DNA of 45,532 nt from an uncultured Chloroflexales bacterium (lineage in GTDB: Bacteria > Chloroflexota > Chloroflexia > Chloroflexales > Chloroflexaceae), in NCBI GenBank assembly GCA_937918935.1, contig CAKZSI010000065.1:1-45532 (forward strand), given 5' to 3'. The notes beneath the pieces are model-generated. The model had not been told where the DNA came from and ran no database searches. It saw only the letters and a program-made list of their open reading frames with translations. The position numbers and the translations under genes are program-made. Shown here piece by piece: positions 1 through 9,600 of this stretch. Positions within the stretch are counted from its first letter, which is position 1, and each line of letters begins with the position of its first letter.

Positions 1-7
1 TTTCCCA

Positions 8-39
8 GCCCCGGCAGGTTCGCAGAACCAGGCCGGGGC
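8..39. terminator. Hairpin downstream of glgX
   Basis: A stem made of CCCCGGC/GCCGGGG plus GGTTC/GAACC, with a GCA loop and one unpaired A on each side, lies 35 bases beyond the glgX stop. It has no clear T-run on either strand, so it may be a 3' stabilising hairpin rather than a classical intrinsic terminator. Confidence 0.4.
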
Positions 40-73
40 CGTTTGCGGTCGCAGCAATGCGCCACCTTCACGC

Positions 74-2338
74 TTAGCCGCGCTCCTGCTTCGCCGGGAC
101 GGCCAGTTCAGCCGTGTCGGCTGCGCCGGATTGCTCAAGCACGGCTTTACCACGCTCATCTGGCGCGGACGCCAGCCGGGCCATGGTCGCAGCCTCGGGC
201 AGCGCGGGCCATCTGCTCGCCCGCTCGGCCAGCACCACCAGCGAGCGGGGCTGGATCTGATAGATCTCGCTGCTCGGCGCATGCCCGCCGTTCAATTGCG
301 GGTCGGCGGTGTCAACCAGTACTTCCCAGACCGGGTCATCGGGCCAGTCGGGAAGGATGAAGGCGATCGGCTCGTGACCGGCGTTGAAGAGGATGAGGAA
401 GACCTCATCGTGGATCGCTGCGCCCCGCTCATCCTGCTCGCGCATGACGCGGCCGTTGAGCAGCAATCCGAAGCAACGCAATTCAGGGTTGTTCCACAAC
501 GCCGGCCCGATCTCCTGCCCGTCAGGACTGAGCCACTCCACATCGTATTCAACTCCAACGGGCGCCAGCGGCCCCTGGAAGAAGTTGCGCCGGTGCAGCA
601 TCGGGTGCCGCCGCCGCAGGGCGATCATGCTCCGTGTAAAGGCCAGCAGGTGCTCGGCTTCGGGATCGGGTGACCAGTCAACCCACGACAGACTGTTGTC
701 CTGGCAGTAGGCGTTGTTGTTGCCATGCTGGGTACGCCCCCGCTCGTCGCCCGCCAGCAGCATCGGCGTTCCCTGCGAGAGCAGCAGGGTCGCCAGAAAG
801 TTGCGCATCTGGCGCAAACGCAACTCGCGGATGGCGGGGTCGTCCGTCGGCCCCTCGACGCCGCAGTTCCACGAGTTGTTGTGCTCGTCTCCGTCGCGGT
901 TGTTCTCACCGTTGGCCTCGTTATGTTTCGTGTTGTAACTCACCAGGTCGCGCAGGGTGAAGCCGTCGTGCGAGGTCACAAAGTTGATGCTGTGGTAGGG
1001 CCGGCGCCCGTTGTGCCGGTACAGATCCATGGAGCCCATGATCCGCGACGCGAACTCGGCAGCCTGACCGGCATCCCCCTTCCAGAACTTGCGTACATTG
1101 TCACGATAGCGGCCATTCCACTCCGCCCAGGGCGAAGGAAAGCGCCCCACCCAGTAGCCGTCGGGGCCAAGATCCCACGGTTCGGCAATCAGTTTGACCT
1201 GGCAGAGCAGTGGATCCTGCTTGATCATATCAAAAAAGGCGCTGGGACGGTCGCCCTCGTAGACCCCGCGGACAAGCGTGCGCGCCAGGTCAAAGCGGAA
1301 GCCGTCAACGTGCATCTCCTGCACCCAGTAGCGCAGGCTGTCCATCACCAGTTGCAACACCCGCGGATAGGGGGTGTTCAGACTGTTGCCAGTGCCGGTG
1401 TAGTCGAGATAGTAGCGTGGGTTGTCGGGCACGAGCCGGTAGTAGGCGGCATTGTCGATCCCCCGAAAACACAGCGTCGGCCCCAACTGATTGCCCTCAG
1501 CGGTGTGGTTATACACCACATCGAGGATCACCTCAATACCCGCGGCGTGCAGCTTCTTGACCATCTGCTTGAACTCGTTGACCTGCGCACCCGGCTCGTT
1601 CACACTGGCGTAGCGTGCCTCGGGCGCAAAGTAGCCCAGGCTCTGGTACCCCCAGTAGTTGACCAACCCCTTGTCGATCAGGTGCTGATCATCGATAAAA
1701 TGATGGACCGGCAGCAGTTCGACCGCGGTCACGCCTAATTCTTGCAAATAGGCAATCACCGGCTCGGCGCCCAGGGCGGCATAGGTGCCCCGGAGTTCGG
1801 GGGGCACGTCGGGATGGCAGCGGGTAAAGCCCTTGATGTGCAACTCGTAGATCACCGAATCGTGCAGGGGGGTATTGGGACGTTGCTCATCGTCCCAGTC
1901 GAAGCGCGGATCGATCACCACCGAGCGCAGGGTGTAGGGGGCGCTGTCGCGCTTGCCGATCGTCAGATCGGTGTAGGGGCTGCCGATGCGGTAGCCGTAA
2001 AGCGCGTTGTCCCAACTCAGGCGCCCATGGAACGCGCGGGCGTAGGGGTCCACCAGCAATTTATGCGGGTTGAAGCGGTGCCCGTGCGCCGGATTGTAAG
2101 GACCATAGACCCGATAGCCGTACAACTGCCCTGGCCCGAGACCCGGCACATAGCCATGCCAGACGTCCTCGCTGCGTTCCGGCAGCGCCAGGCGCTCGGT
2201 TTCGCGCTGGGCAGTCGGGCCATCGAAGAGGCACACCTCGACCCGTGTGGCGTGGGCCGAGAACATGGCAAAGTTCACTCCCTGTCCATCCCAGCTAGCG
2301 CCCAGGGGGTATGGCTTACCGGGCCAGATTGCAGACAT
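74..2338 (-). CDS. glgX: Glycogen debranching enzyme GlgX (isoamylase type, GH13)
   Basis: This 754-residue protein hydrolyses alpha-1,6 branch points in glycogen or limit dextrin in the cytoplasm. An N-terminal CBM48-like domain (about residues 8-110) precedes the GH13 barrel. The catalytic regions are visible: DVVYNH (273-278), GFRFD with nucleophile D350, AEPWD with acid/base E386, and TSHDG with D458. Length fits the GlgX/TreX family (650-750), and the C-terminal 40 residues are a low-complexity Ala/Glu tail beyond the usual end. The ATG start has GGAG about 6 bases upstream (on the minus strand), and the N-terminus MSAIWPGKPYPLGASWDGQG matches the family start. It is divergent from xth and has no other glycogen gene beside it in this window. 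Family assignment is firm; TreX-like versus GlgX substrate preference cannot be told from sequence alone. Confidence 0.95.
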   Translation of the reverse strand: MSAIWPGKPYPLGASWDGQGVNFAMFSAHATRVEVCLFDGPTAQRETERLALPERSEDVWHGYVPGLGPGQLYGYRVYGPYNPAHGHRFNPHKLLVDPYARAFHGRLSWDNALYGYRIGSPYTDLTIGKRDSAPYTLRSVVIDPRFDWDDEQRPNTPLHDSVIYELHIKGFTRCHPDVPPELRGTYAALGAEPVIAYLQELGVTAVELLPVHHFIDDQHLIDKGLVNYWGYQSLGYFAPEARYASVNEPGAQVNEFKQMVKKLHAAGIEVILDVVYNHTAEGNQLGPTLCFRGIDNAAYYRLVPDNPRYYLDYTGTGNSLNTPYPRVLQLVMDSLRYWVQEMHVDGFRFDLARTLVRGVYEGDRPSAFFDMIKQDPLLCQVKLIAEPWDLGPDGYWVGRFPSPWAEWNGRYRDNVRKFWKGDAGQAAEFASRIMGSMDLYRHNGRRPYHSINFVTSHDGFTLRDLVSYNTKHNEANGENNRDGDEHNNSWNCGVEGPTDDPAIRELRLRQMRNFLATLLLSQGTPMLLAGDERGRTQHGNNNAYCQDNSLSWVDWSPDPEAEHLLAFTRSMIALRRRHPMLHRRNFFQGPLAPVGVEYDVEWLSPDGQEIGPALWNNPELRCFGLLLNGRVMREQDERGAAIHDEVFLILFNAGHEPIAFILPDWPDDPVWEVLVDTADPQLNGGHAPSSEIYQIQPRSLVVLAERASRWPALPEAATMARLASAPDERGKAVLEQSGAADTAELAVPAKQERG

Positions 2339-2545
2339 GCGCGGCTCCGTTCAAGGGAAAACAGATAATTGGAGAGCGTGAGGAAACAGATTTCTCCACG
2401 CCCCCGCCTGACAGGCAGGTTGGGGACGGCTTCGCTCTCGCCAGCTCTCACAGCGGCCAGACCCGGCGCGGCGGCCCTACGCTCACGCCGGATATGATAC
2501 CATAGGCGCGTGAAGGTCACCTGACCGGACAGTGGTGAAAGAGAG
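2339..2545. other. Divergent intergenic region glgX / xth
   Basis: These 207 bases must hold the promoters for both genes. A TATGAT at 2493-2498 is a candidate -10 for xth, but no good -35 lies at the right distance. No gene-like reading frame and no strong hairpin are seen. Confidence 0.4.
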
Positions 2546-3319
2546 ATGCCCCTAACCCGTATCACCTCCTGGAACGTGAATGGCATCCGGTCAGTTGCCC
2601 GCAAGGGTCTGCTTGAATGGCTGGCGCGCTGCTCCGCCGACATCGTAGCCTTCCAGGAGATCAAGGCCGCTCCAGAGCAACTCCCGGCCCACCTGCGCGA
2701 GCCGCCGGGCTATTACGCCTACTGGCTGCCCGCGCAGCGCCCGGGCTACAGCGGGGTGGCCACGCTCTCCCGTGTCCAGCCCGAGGAGGTGCGCTCCGGG
2801 TTGGGCGATCCGGTCTTCGATAGCGAGGGCCGGGTGCTGATTACGCGCTTTCCGGCCTTCACCCTCTACAACGTCTACGTACCGAGCGGCACCAGCGGTC
2901 CGGAGCGGGTGGCCCACAAACTCGCCTTTACCGAACGCCTGAGCGCGGTCCTGGGAGCCGAGCTCGCCACCGGGGCGCCTTTAGTCGTCGTTGGCGACCT
3001 CAACACTGCGCACGAGGCGATTGACCTGGCCCGCCCGCGCGAAAACCAGCACACCTCGGGCTTCTTGCCCGAGGAACGCGCCGCCCTCAGCGCCCTGCTG
3101 GCGCGAGGGTTGGTAGATAGCTTTCGCTACCTCCATCCCGATACGGTTACGTACTCATGGTGGACGCCGCGCGCCGGGGCGCGCCAGCGCAACATCGGCT
3201 GGCGCATTGACTACGTTCTGGTCTCAACCAGTCTGGCGCCACGGCTGCGCGCCGCAGAAATACACACTGATGTCGAGGGTTCGGATCACTGTCCGGTCAG
3301 TGTGGTGCTGGACATATAA
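2546..3319 (+). CDS. xth: Exodeoxyribonuclease III (AP endonuclease, EEP family)
   Basis: The 257-residue protein is a Mg-dependent 3'-5' exonuclease and AP endonuclease for base excision repair. All family motifs are present: SWNVNGIR (8-15), FQEIK with metal ligand E38, YVPSG with Y111, GDLNTAH with D151 and N153, RIDYVLVS, and the C-terminal GSDHCPV with D247 and H248. Length equals the ExoA/XthA norm of about 255. The start is set by homology because the first beta strand begins within eight residues of the ATG; the upstream purine stretch GAAAGAGAG is only a weak ribosome binding site. The gene stands alone on the plus strand, divergent from glgX across about 200 bp. Confidence 0.95.
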   Translation: MPLTRITSWNVNGIRSVARKGLLEWLARCSADIVAFQEIKAAPEQLPAHLREPPGYYAYWLPAQRPGYSGVATLSRVQPEEVRSGLGDPVFDSEGRVLITRFPAFTLYNVYVPSGTSGPERVAHKLAFTERLSAVLGAELATGAPLVVVGDLNTAHEAIDLARPRENQHTSGFLPEERAALSALLARGLVDSFRYLHPDTVTYSWWTPRAGARQRNIGWRIDYVLVSTSLAPRLRAAEIHTDVEGSDHCPVSVVLDI

Positions 3320-3360
3320 TGCTGCATGTTTCCGGCCTGAGCGCCCCGACTTTACTACGC

Positions 3361-3470
3361 TGTGAACGAAGTTTTTCGGTAACTCCGCCCCCTCCCCACC
3401 CCTCCTCCGCCGGGGGAGGGAGGCCGGCTCATCCCGACGGGGGCGGAAATGCAAGGAAACTTCGTTTACA
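3361..3470. repeat. Imperfect long inverted repeat, MITE-like
   Basis: GTGAACGAAGTTTT at 3361-3374 is mirrored by GAAACTTCGTTTAC at 3457-3470 (12 of 14 pair). Inside, CTCCGCCCCC pairs with GGGGGCGGA, and a CCTCC...GGGAGG core lies in the middle. The whole 110-bp block can fold into one long hairpin just downstream of xth. It has no coding capacity; it could be a small non-autonomous mobile remnant or a folded intergenic repeat. Confidence 0.5.
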
Positions 3471-3507
3471 GACCCTGCGTCGCTCGAGACGTTCACCTGA
3501 CTGATCT

Positions 3508-3531
3508 GTGGAGGTGTGGAGGTGTGGAGGT
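3508..3531. repeat. GTGGAGGT octamer tandem repeat (3 copies)
   Basis: Three perfect copies of GTGGAGGT follow one another in the region between xth and the small minus-strand gene. A related GTGTGGGG array occurs at 33073-33092 before the AAA ATPase gene. Confidence 0.7.
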
Positions 3532-3691
3532 AAAGGCCGGATTGTCAGGCTCGTGTGCAACGGGCAGTAGGGGGGCAACATCTTTCGCCCCTCTCCGTTG
3601 CGCCAGTCAACACCATACTACCACGACCACCGTCGCAACAACGCGAGTGGTGGCCGGTTATCGCCCCAACTGGCAGCAGACGGGCCATCAG

Positions 3692-3919
3692 TTACGCGCA
3701 ACGCACCAGGGTCGGGTTCCACGCCGGCAGATGCGAGGTCTGCTCAGGTGGCAGGGACCGATCGGCGATCAGCGCCGCGGCAAGCGCCACAGCCGCCGAT
3801 ACACCGATGCGCTTGGCGAGAGCCTGGGTGGCCAGGCGCGCGGCGAGCGGGTCATCCTGCTCGATCGCGAGGAACAGATCGGCGACGAGTTGCGCGGTGA
3901 GCGGTAGGTGGCACCCCAT
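3692..3919 (-). CDS. Small hypothetical protein (75 aa)
   Basis: I do not recognise a family. The predicted protein begins MGCHLPLTAQLVADLF and is mostly alpha-helical with an acidic centre (LAIEQDDPLAARLATQAL) and an Ala-rich second half; it has no signal peptide or TM helix. The start was chosen at 3919 because GGAAGGA sits about eight bases upstream, whereas a longer frame from 3961 lacks such a site. It lies about 90 bases downstream of the histidine kinase gene on the same strand and could be co-transcribed. The reading frame has the composition of a real protein, but it is short and unsupported by homology that I can name. Confidence 0.5.
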   Translation of the reverse strand: MGCHLPLTAQLVADLFLAIEQDDPLAARLATQALAKRIGVSAAVALAAALIADRSLPPEQTSHLPAWNPTLVRCA

Positions 3920-4010
3920 ACGTCCATCCTTCCACAACAACATCCTCTGTTCATACAGCATACCTTATACTGTCGCCAATTATGTCGCTCTCCGGTTGAA
4001 GATTCGGCTA

Positions 4011-6167
4011 CTATGTGTAACGGTTTTTCCACGCGCTATCAGGAGGGGGCACAGGGGACGCTCCTGGCGTCCATAAGGGCAAGCGCACGGTGAAGGTGCT
4101 GCCGCTTCCTTCCACGCTCTGCACCTCGACCGTCCCTCCATGGCTTTCGACGATCTCGCGCACGATGAACAGACCAAAGCCCATACCCCTGATCTGGCGC
4201 GCCTCGGCATTGGAGGCCCGGAAGTAGCGCTGAAAGAGTCGGGGTAACTCCGCTTCCGGAATACCAATGCCCTGATCGGAGACGCTCAGCAGCGCTTCGT
4301 GCTCGCTGCGCTGCACGGTAACGCGAATTTCGCCTCCGCGCGGGCTGTACTTCACCGCATTGTGTAAAAGGTTCTGCACCACCTGCTCCAGCCGCAGTTC
4401 ATCACCGGCCACCAGCACCGGCTCATCAGGCAGATCCAGGCTGATCACGTGGCGGATGAGGGTCGGGGTCAGTTCTTCGGCCAACTGACCGGCGACGCGG
4501 CACAGATCGACCGGGAGCCGCGCGCTAACCATGCGCCCGCTCTCCAGACGCGACACGTCGAGGAGCGTGGCGATCAGCCGGTTGAGGCGCTGGGCCTGGG
4601 CCAGGATAATGCGCAGATTGCGACGATTAATCGCGTCCAGCGCATAATCCTGCTCGGCGCGGCGCAGGAGCAGTTGCGCATTACCCAGCAGCACCGCCAG
4701 AGGCGTCTTCAGTTCGTGGGCAGCCGTTGAGATGAAGCGGTCACGCTGTTCCACCGCCGCCTCGGCGGTCGCGCGCGCCTGGCGGACCTCCTCGTAGGAG
4801 CGGGCAGCCGCGACGAGCATGGCACAGCGCCGCGCTAACTCTTCGATCACCGCCGACTCTTCATCGGTGTACTGCCGCCCTGCTTCAACCGAAACCACGG
4901 TCAGGGCGCCAGGACAGCGCCCATGGGCTATCAGCGGCGCGATCACACATGTTGCTGGTCGCAATTGTGCGGGAACCATCTCCTCGTCAATGGCAGGAAA
5001 GAGGGGAGCATCGCGCAGGGTCCGGCCTTCCGCCACCACTCGCGCGATGGGATGCACGTCACCAGACACTGACAGACGCTCGGCGTCAAACCAGGTCGCC
5101 AGTTGCGCCTCAAGCTCCTGGTCGCGATGGGCCGCTGCGACCAGGAGCAGGGGCTCCCGCTCGTCCTGGAGATGAACCATGCCGTAATCGGCCAGATCGG
5201 GAAACAGGGTGCGCACCACATCGCCAAGCGCGCTCGTATCCGGCGAAGCGGCCAGCATGCTTCCCGCCGCGGCCAGTACACGCTGGCCGATCTCGCTACG
5301 CTTGCGCTGCGAAATGTCCGTGACCACACTGCCCACGCCGAGCAGGTTGCCATCAACATCGCGGACCGGGTAGTAGCTTACCAGAGCATACTGGCGCCGT
5401 CCGAAAAGCAGGACGCTGACCTCCAGGTTGACGATCGGTTCACCAGTGGCCAGCACCTTCTGCCACCAGCGCTCCCATTCGGCGCCGAAGTCGCCAAAGA
5501 CCTCGGCGGGACGGCGCCCGAGATGCTCTTCGACCGGGCGGCCGTTCATTATCGTGAGCGCGCGATTCACGCGCACGAAGCGCCGATCGCAGTCCGCGAA
5601 GGCCAGACCTATCGGCGCCGAGTCGATGAGCGTATCGAGGAGTGCCAGGGCCTCGTTCATCAGGCGCCGGGTCTCGCCCTCTTTGCGCGCCAGTTCTTCG
5701 CGTTCGGCGACGAGGCGGGGCTGGTGCACGACGCTTTCCTCAAGCGTCTGGCGTTGTTGCGCCAGGCTCGCGCGCAGATCGGCGGCCTCGATGGCCTTAC
5801 GCACCGTCCACCATACCCGCCGTGGCGAGCTGCTGCGCAGGATATAGTCATACACGCCGCGCTGAAGGGCTTCGCAGATCAGGGGCGAGTGCTCCTGATC
5901 AACCAGGAGAACCACGGCTGGCGCCGACGGCATTACAGACTGGAAGGCGTCCACCAGCGCCACGCAGTCCGTATCGCGGAGCGCATCACTGATAATCACA
6001 CAATCAGGTCGCAGATCGAGGTACTGCTGCAGAGCCTGATCAACCCGTTCCAGCAGTACAACGCTATACGCCTGGTCGGGATCATCAGCCAGATCACGCT
6101 GGAGCGCGTCGCTGTCGGCCACGCCGGGAGTGACGAGGAGCACGGTGCGCGGTCGAGAGGTTGTCAT
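4011..6167 (-). CDS. Sensor histidine kinase: degenerate receiver-PAS-GAF-HisKA-HATPase_c
   Basis: The 718-residue protein is predicted cytoplasmic, with no TM helix. Residues 8-125 form a receiver-like fold with D61 in the phosphorylation loop, but the usual acidic pair is replaced by TP (13-14) and the conserved Lys by R111. A coiled-coil linker (135-175) leads to a PAS domain (about 176-290), a GAF domain (about 295-455), a dimerisation helix with phospho-acceptor H484 in AAHELKTP, and an ATPase domain with N603, DQGIGIP (631-637) and GMGFGLF (661-667). It should autophosphorylate on H484 in answer to a ligand or redox cue bound by PAS/GAF. No cognate response regulator lies beside it. AGGTG lies about six bases before the ATG. 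Confidence 0.9.
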   Translation of the reverse strand: MTTSRPRTVLLVTPGVADSDALQRDLADDPDQAYSVVLLERVDQALQQYLDLRPDCVIISDALRDTDCVALVDAFQSVMPSAPAVVLLVDQEHSPLICEALQRGVYDYILRSSSPRRVWWTVRKAIEAADLRASLAQQRQTLEESVVHQPRLVAEREELARKEGETRRLMNEALALLDTLIDSAPIGLAFADCDRRFVRVNRALTIMNGRPVEEHLGRRPAEVFGDFGAEWERWWQKVLATGEPIVNLEVSVLLFGRRQYALVSYYPVRDVDGNLLGVGSVVTDISQRKRSEIGQRVLAAAGSMLAASPDTSALGDVVRTLFPDLADYGMVHLQDEREPLLLVAAAHRDQELEAQLATWFDAERLSVSGDVHPIARVVAEGRTLRDAPLFPAIDEEMVPAQLRPATCVIAPLIAHGRCPGALTVVSVEAGRQYTDEESAVIEELARRCAMLVAAARSYEEVRQARATAEAAVEQRDRFISTAAHELKTPLAVLLGNAQLLLRRAEQDYALDAINRRNLRIILAQAQRLNRLIATLLDVSRLESGRMVSARLPVDLCRVAGQLAEELTPTLIRHVISLDLPDEPVLVAGDELRLEQVVQNLLHNAVKYSPRGGEIRVTVQRSEHEALLSVSDQGIGIPEAELPRLFQRYFRASNAEARQIRGMGFGLFIVREIVESHGGTVEVQSVEGSGSTFTVRLPLWTPGASPVPPPDSAWKNRYT

Positions 6168-6522
6168 GGATCACCTGCCGGTTTTGCCCCTCCTGGGGAG
6201 ACACGGCAACCTGCGAGGACGCGGGTATGCCGCCACATCGTGGTGGCCAGCAACCTCTACGGTGCCGGTCCATCCGTGTCGTTGCGAAGACGTCGGTCAC
6301 AAGCGCACAGGTACGGCCTTCCTGGGAGGTCAAAAGAAGCCCGTCGCTCCGGTGCGCCCGCAGGCGCCTGCCCGGTGGTGACGAGCTTCTTATCACCATA
6401 CGAACCGAACACCATTCAATCCAGTCCTTCGCTCCCTGACCAACCCTCCTCAGGAGAGGGCATCCGGCGGCTCTCCCTGGCGGGAGGAGGTTGGAAGAGT
6501 GGCGGCGCCAGGAGCAGCGCTG
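6168..6522. other. Intergenic region between the two histidine kinase genes
   Basis: This stretch of about 355 bases lies upstream of the 718-residue kinase and downstream of the 1199-residue kinase. It contains GC-rich sequence with short GGGAGAGGG/CTCTCCC complementary tracts near 6452-6478 but no convincing gene. Candidate open frames are out-of-frame continuations of antisense frames. Confidence 0.4.
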
Positions 6523-6634
6523 TTTTTGAATGGTACCAGGTACTATGCCAATTATTACCCCACTACTCGCGTCATGTCACCTGTGTTCTCGTCAAGTTTT
6601 TGAATGGTACCAGGTACTATGCCAATTGTTACCC
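6523..6634. repeat. Two 38-bp direct repeats separated by 36 bp
   Basis: Copies at 6523-6560 and 6597-6634 begin TTTTTGAATGGTACCAGG and end ATTACCC or GTTACCC, differing at one base. Each contains the odd palindrome GTACC-A-GGTAC. The second copy overlaps the last codons of the downstream kinase gene (stop at 6629). The spacer is unique. The layout resembles one CRISPR repeat-spacer-repeat unit, but no cas gene is nearby and one copy is coding, so a simple duplication of the gene's 3' end is more likely. Confidence 0.75.
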
Positions 6635-9600
6635 TGGATGATCCTGACCTGCGACAGGTAACGTAAAATGGAAGGTGCTGCCTTTATCAGGGGTACTTTC
6701 CACCCAGATCCGCCCACCATGGGTCTCAACCACAAGTTTGCAGAAGGTCAGGCCCAGACCGCTGCCCTTGTGGCGCTGGTTGCCGACCTGCCCAAACTTG
6801 GCAAAAATGGTTTCCAGATCACTTGCTTTGATCCCAATACCATTATCCTTTACGCTAAAGCGCACCTGTGACGGTCCCTGGGGGCCGACGCTGAGCAGCA
6901 CGCGCGCGTCGGGGGGGCTATATTTTACCGCATTATCGAGAAGATTTTGCAGCACACGCAACACCAGATCAGCATCGGCGCAAACCAGAGGTGTGGCGGG
7001 TTCACACATGGTCTCGATGGTGATGCGTTTCTCCTGAGCGATGAGGCTGACAGTTTCCATGGCGCGTTGCACCAGCGGAACGACCTCGACATTGGACAAC
7101 TCGACTGGCATTGCTCCGTCTTCGAGCCTGCTGATATCCAGCAGCATACTGATCAAGTTGAGCAGGTTTTGGGCGCTGGCAAAGCAGATCGTCAGGATCT
7201 CGCGTTGTTTATCATTGACTCCGCCGACAACGCCCCGGAGGATCATATCAATCGAGGTAATAATGCTCGTAAGCGGACTGCGCAGGTCGTGAACTATCAT
7301 GCTGGCAAGGTCCTGGCGCAGGCGTTCTGCCGCTTTTGCGGCGGTAATATCACGCACGGTCAACAGGATCGGCCAGGCGGGATCGGACCCGGCCCCTTCG
7401 AGGTTCGCCGGCTGTCCCTCGTGGGTCACACGCAGCACCGACCACTCAAGCGCCCGAGCGCCTGGCCCGGCGCCGTTGAACTGGCCCGACACAAAGCTCT
7501 CGCGCCCGCCGGCCACGGCAGCGATGCCATCGGCAAGCAACGCGGACTCGTGAGGTAGAAACAGCGCGGCCGCCTGCCACTGCTCCAGAACATCGGTGAT
7601 CGGCATCCCCGTCAGCTTGGCCGGCGCGGCGGCCCACTTCTCTACGGCCGCCAGATGGTAGAACGCACCATTGACCACCGCCACCTGACCGGTCTCACTC
7701 ACCAGGAGCATGCCCTCACGGGTTGAGGCCATAATCGAGGCCAGTTGATCGTGCCCCCGGCGCACCTGGGCCAGCAAGTGCAACCCGTCGATCGCCGATG
7801 CGGCCTGACTGGCAAACAGCGCCAGGCTTTCGACATCGCCCGTATCGGGCAAGCTGGCCTCGAAACCTATACAGATGGCGCCGAGCGTGGTTCCCGCGCC
7901 ACGCAGGGGTACGGCCAGCATGCCCTCCTGCCCCGGCGCCGGCAGGCGACTGAGGGGGCGGCGCGCAACGCTGGCCTGCCGCGCCAGATGTTCCGCCTCG
8001 GCCTCCGTGGTGCACGGCGCTCCGGTATGGAAGGCCCGTTCCAGCGCTGGCCCTGCGGGGTCACGCAGAAAGACCGTCGCCCAACGTGCGCCGCTCATCT
8101 CCAGTATTCCGCTGGCAGTGAGGGCGAGGATCTGCTGGGGCGAGCGCAGGCTGGTGCTCAGGGCGCGCGCGAAGGCGTTGAGCGCCATCATGCGGCTCAG
8201 GCTGTGCTGTTGCGCCGCGTACAGATAGGCGTTCTCAATAGCCGAGGCGGCCTGGTTGGCCAGAATCTCCAGAATCTGCACCTGCTCGGCGCTGGGACGC
8301 AGCCCATCCTCAGGATCGCCAAGGGCCAGCAAGCCGAGTAACTCGTTACGGCTGTTCCGCAGCAGGCAGACCAGCGTATCGCCGTTCCGCCAGATCTCGC
8401 GACGCCCTGTCTCCATAGCAGGCGCAATGGCGTTCACCGGCGTTTCAGGGGACCATAGCCCGAGATCGGCGCCGGACCCGTCCTCGATCAAATAGGTAAG
8501 ACTGCCGCGCGCGTTTTCTGAGCGCAGGAGCCTGCTGAACTGCGCCAGTGAAACCGGCTCCGCCAGCGGCGCCCCGGCAGGGCCGGTGACCGCAGCGAGC
8601 CGTAGTGCCGGCTCGGAGGCGCGCCGCTGCTGCATCAGCGCCACGCTCACCCGCCGAAAGCCAGAACTGGCGCTCACAATGTCGGCAATCTGGCTGGCCA
8701 GCACTTCCACCTGATGCTCCACCCGGAGCAGATTCGACGCCCGCAGAATGGCCCGCAGGCGTTCATTACTGCGATCCAGCTCCTGGGCGCGCCGAGCAAG
8801 GGCGCGGTCAACCGAGGCAAAACGCCGCGCATTCTCCAGCGCGATCATCGCCTGATCGGCCAGCGCCTCCAGCAGGGCGCGATCATCCTCGACAAACGGC
8901 GCGTTGTCGTGGCGATTGAGCACCTCGATCACACCCTTGACCCCATCAATGCCGCGCAGCGGCACAGCCAGAATCGAACGGGTCTGAAAACCGCTATCGC
9001 CATCGACACTTCGGTAAAACCGGCCGTCGCTCTGGGTGTCGTTGACGATAGTAGGCTGTCCACTGCTGACTACGTAGCCGGCCACCCCCTTACCCGCGGG
9101 CAGGCGCTGCCCCAGGAGCCGGTGCCCGGCCGGACCCGCCGCGTAGCGAAACTCGAGTTCTCCGGTTTGTTCGTCGAGCAGCAACAGGCTGCTCTCTTCA
9201 GCATTGAGCAAGACCGGGGCCTGTTCGACAATTAACTCGATTACCCGCTCAGGGTCGAGACTCGACGTCAGGCGGCGAGTGATCTGGTTCAGGGCCTGGC
9301 GTTGTCGAAGCTCCTCAACCGCGCGTTCGTGGCGCAGGGCTACGTGGACAATGCTTGCGGCTTCGCCGACCAGCCAGTGCAACAGTTCACGATCATCGGG
9401 GGTGAGGCGCAACTCGGGGCGATCGCTGAACACTACCAGCGCTCCCAGCACCGTGTTGTGATCACGCAATGGCAGCGCGTGCCAGGCATACGCAGCCGGC
9501 AGATCGGGATACGTGAGTGGAGCTACCTCCAGTACGTTGCAGGCTTCCAGGTAATTGTCGGTCTCTATCGCCTGGCTCATGCTGATAGCCATACTGCTAA

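Noticed and set aside
6523-6634. CRISPR array
   Set aside because: Only two repeats and one spacer, one copy lies in a kinase gene, and no cas genes are present; kept only as a direct repeat.
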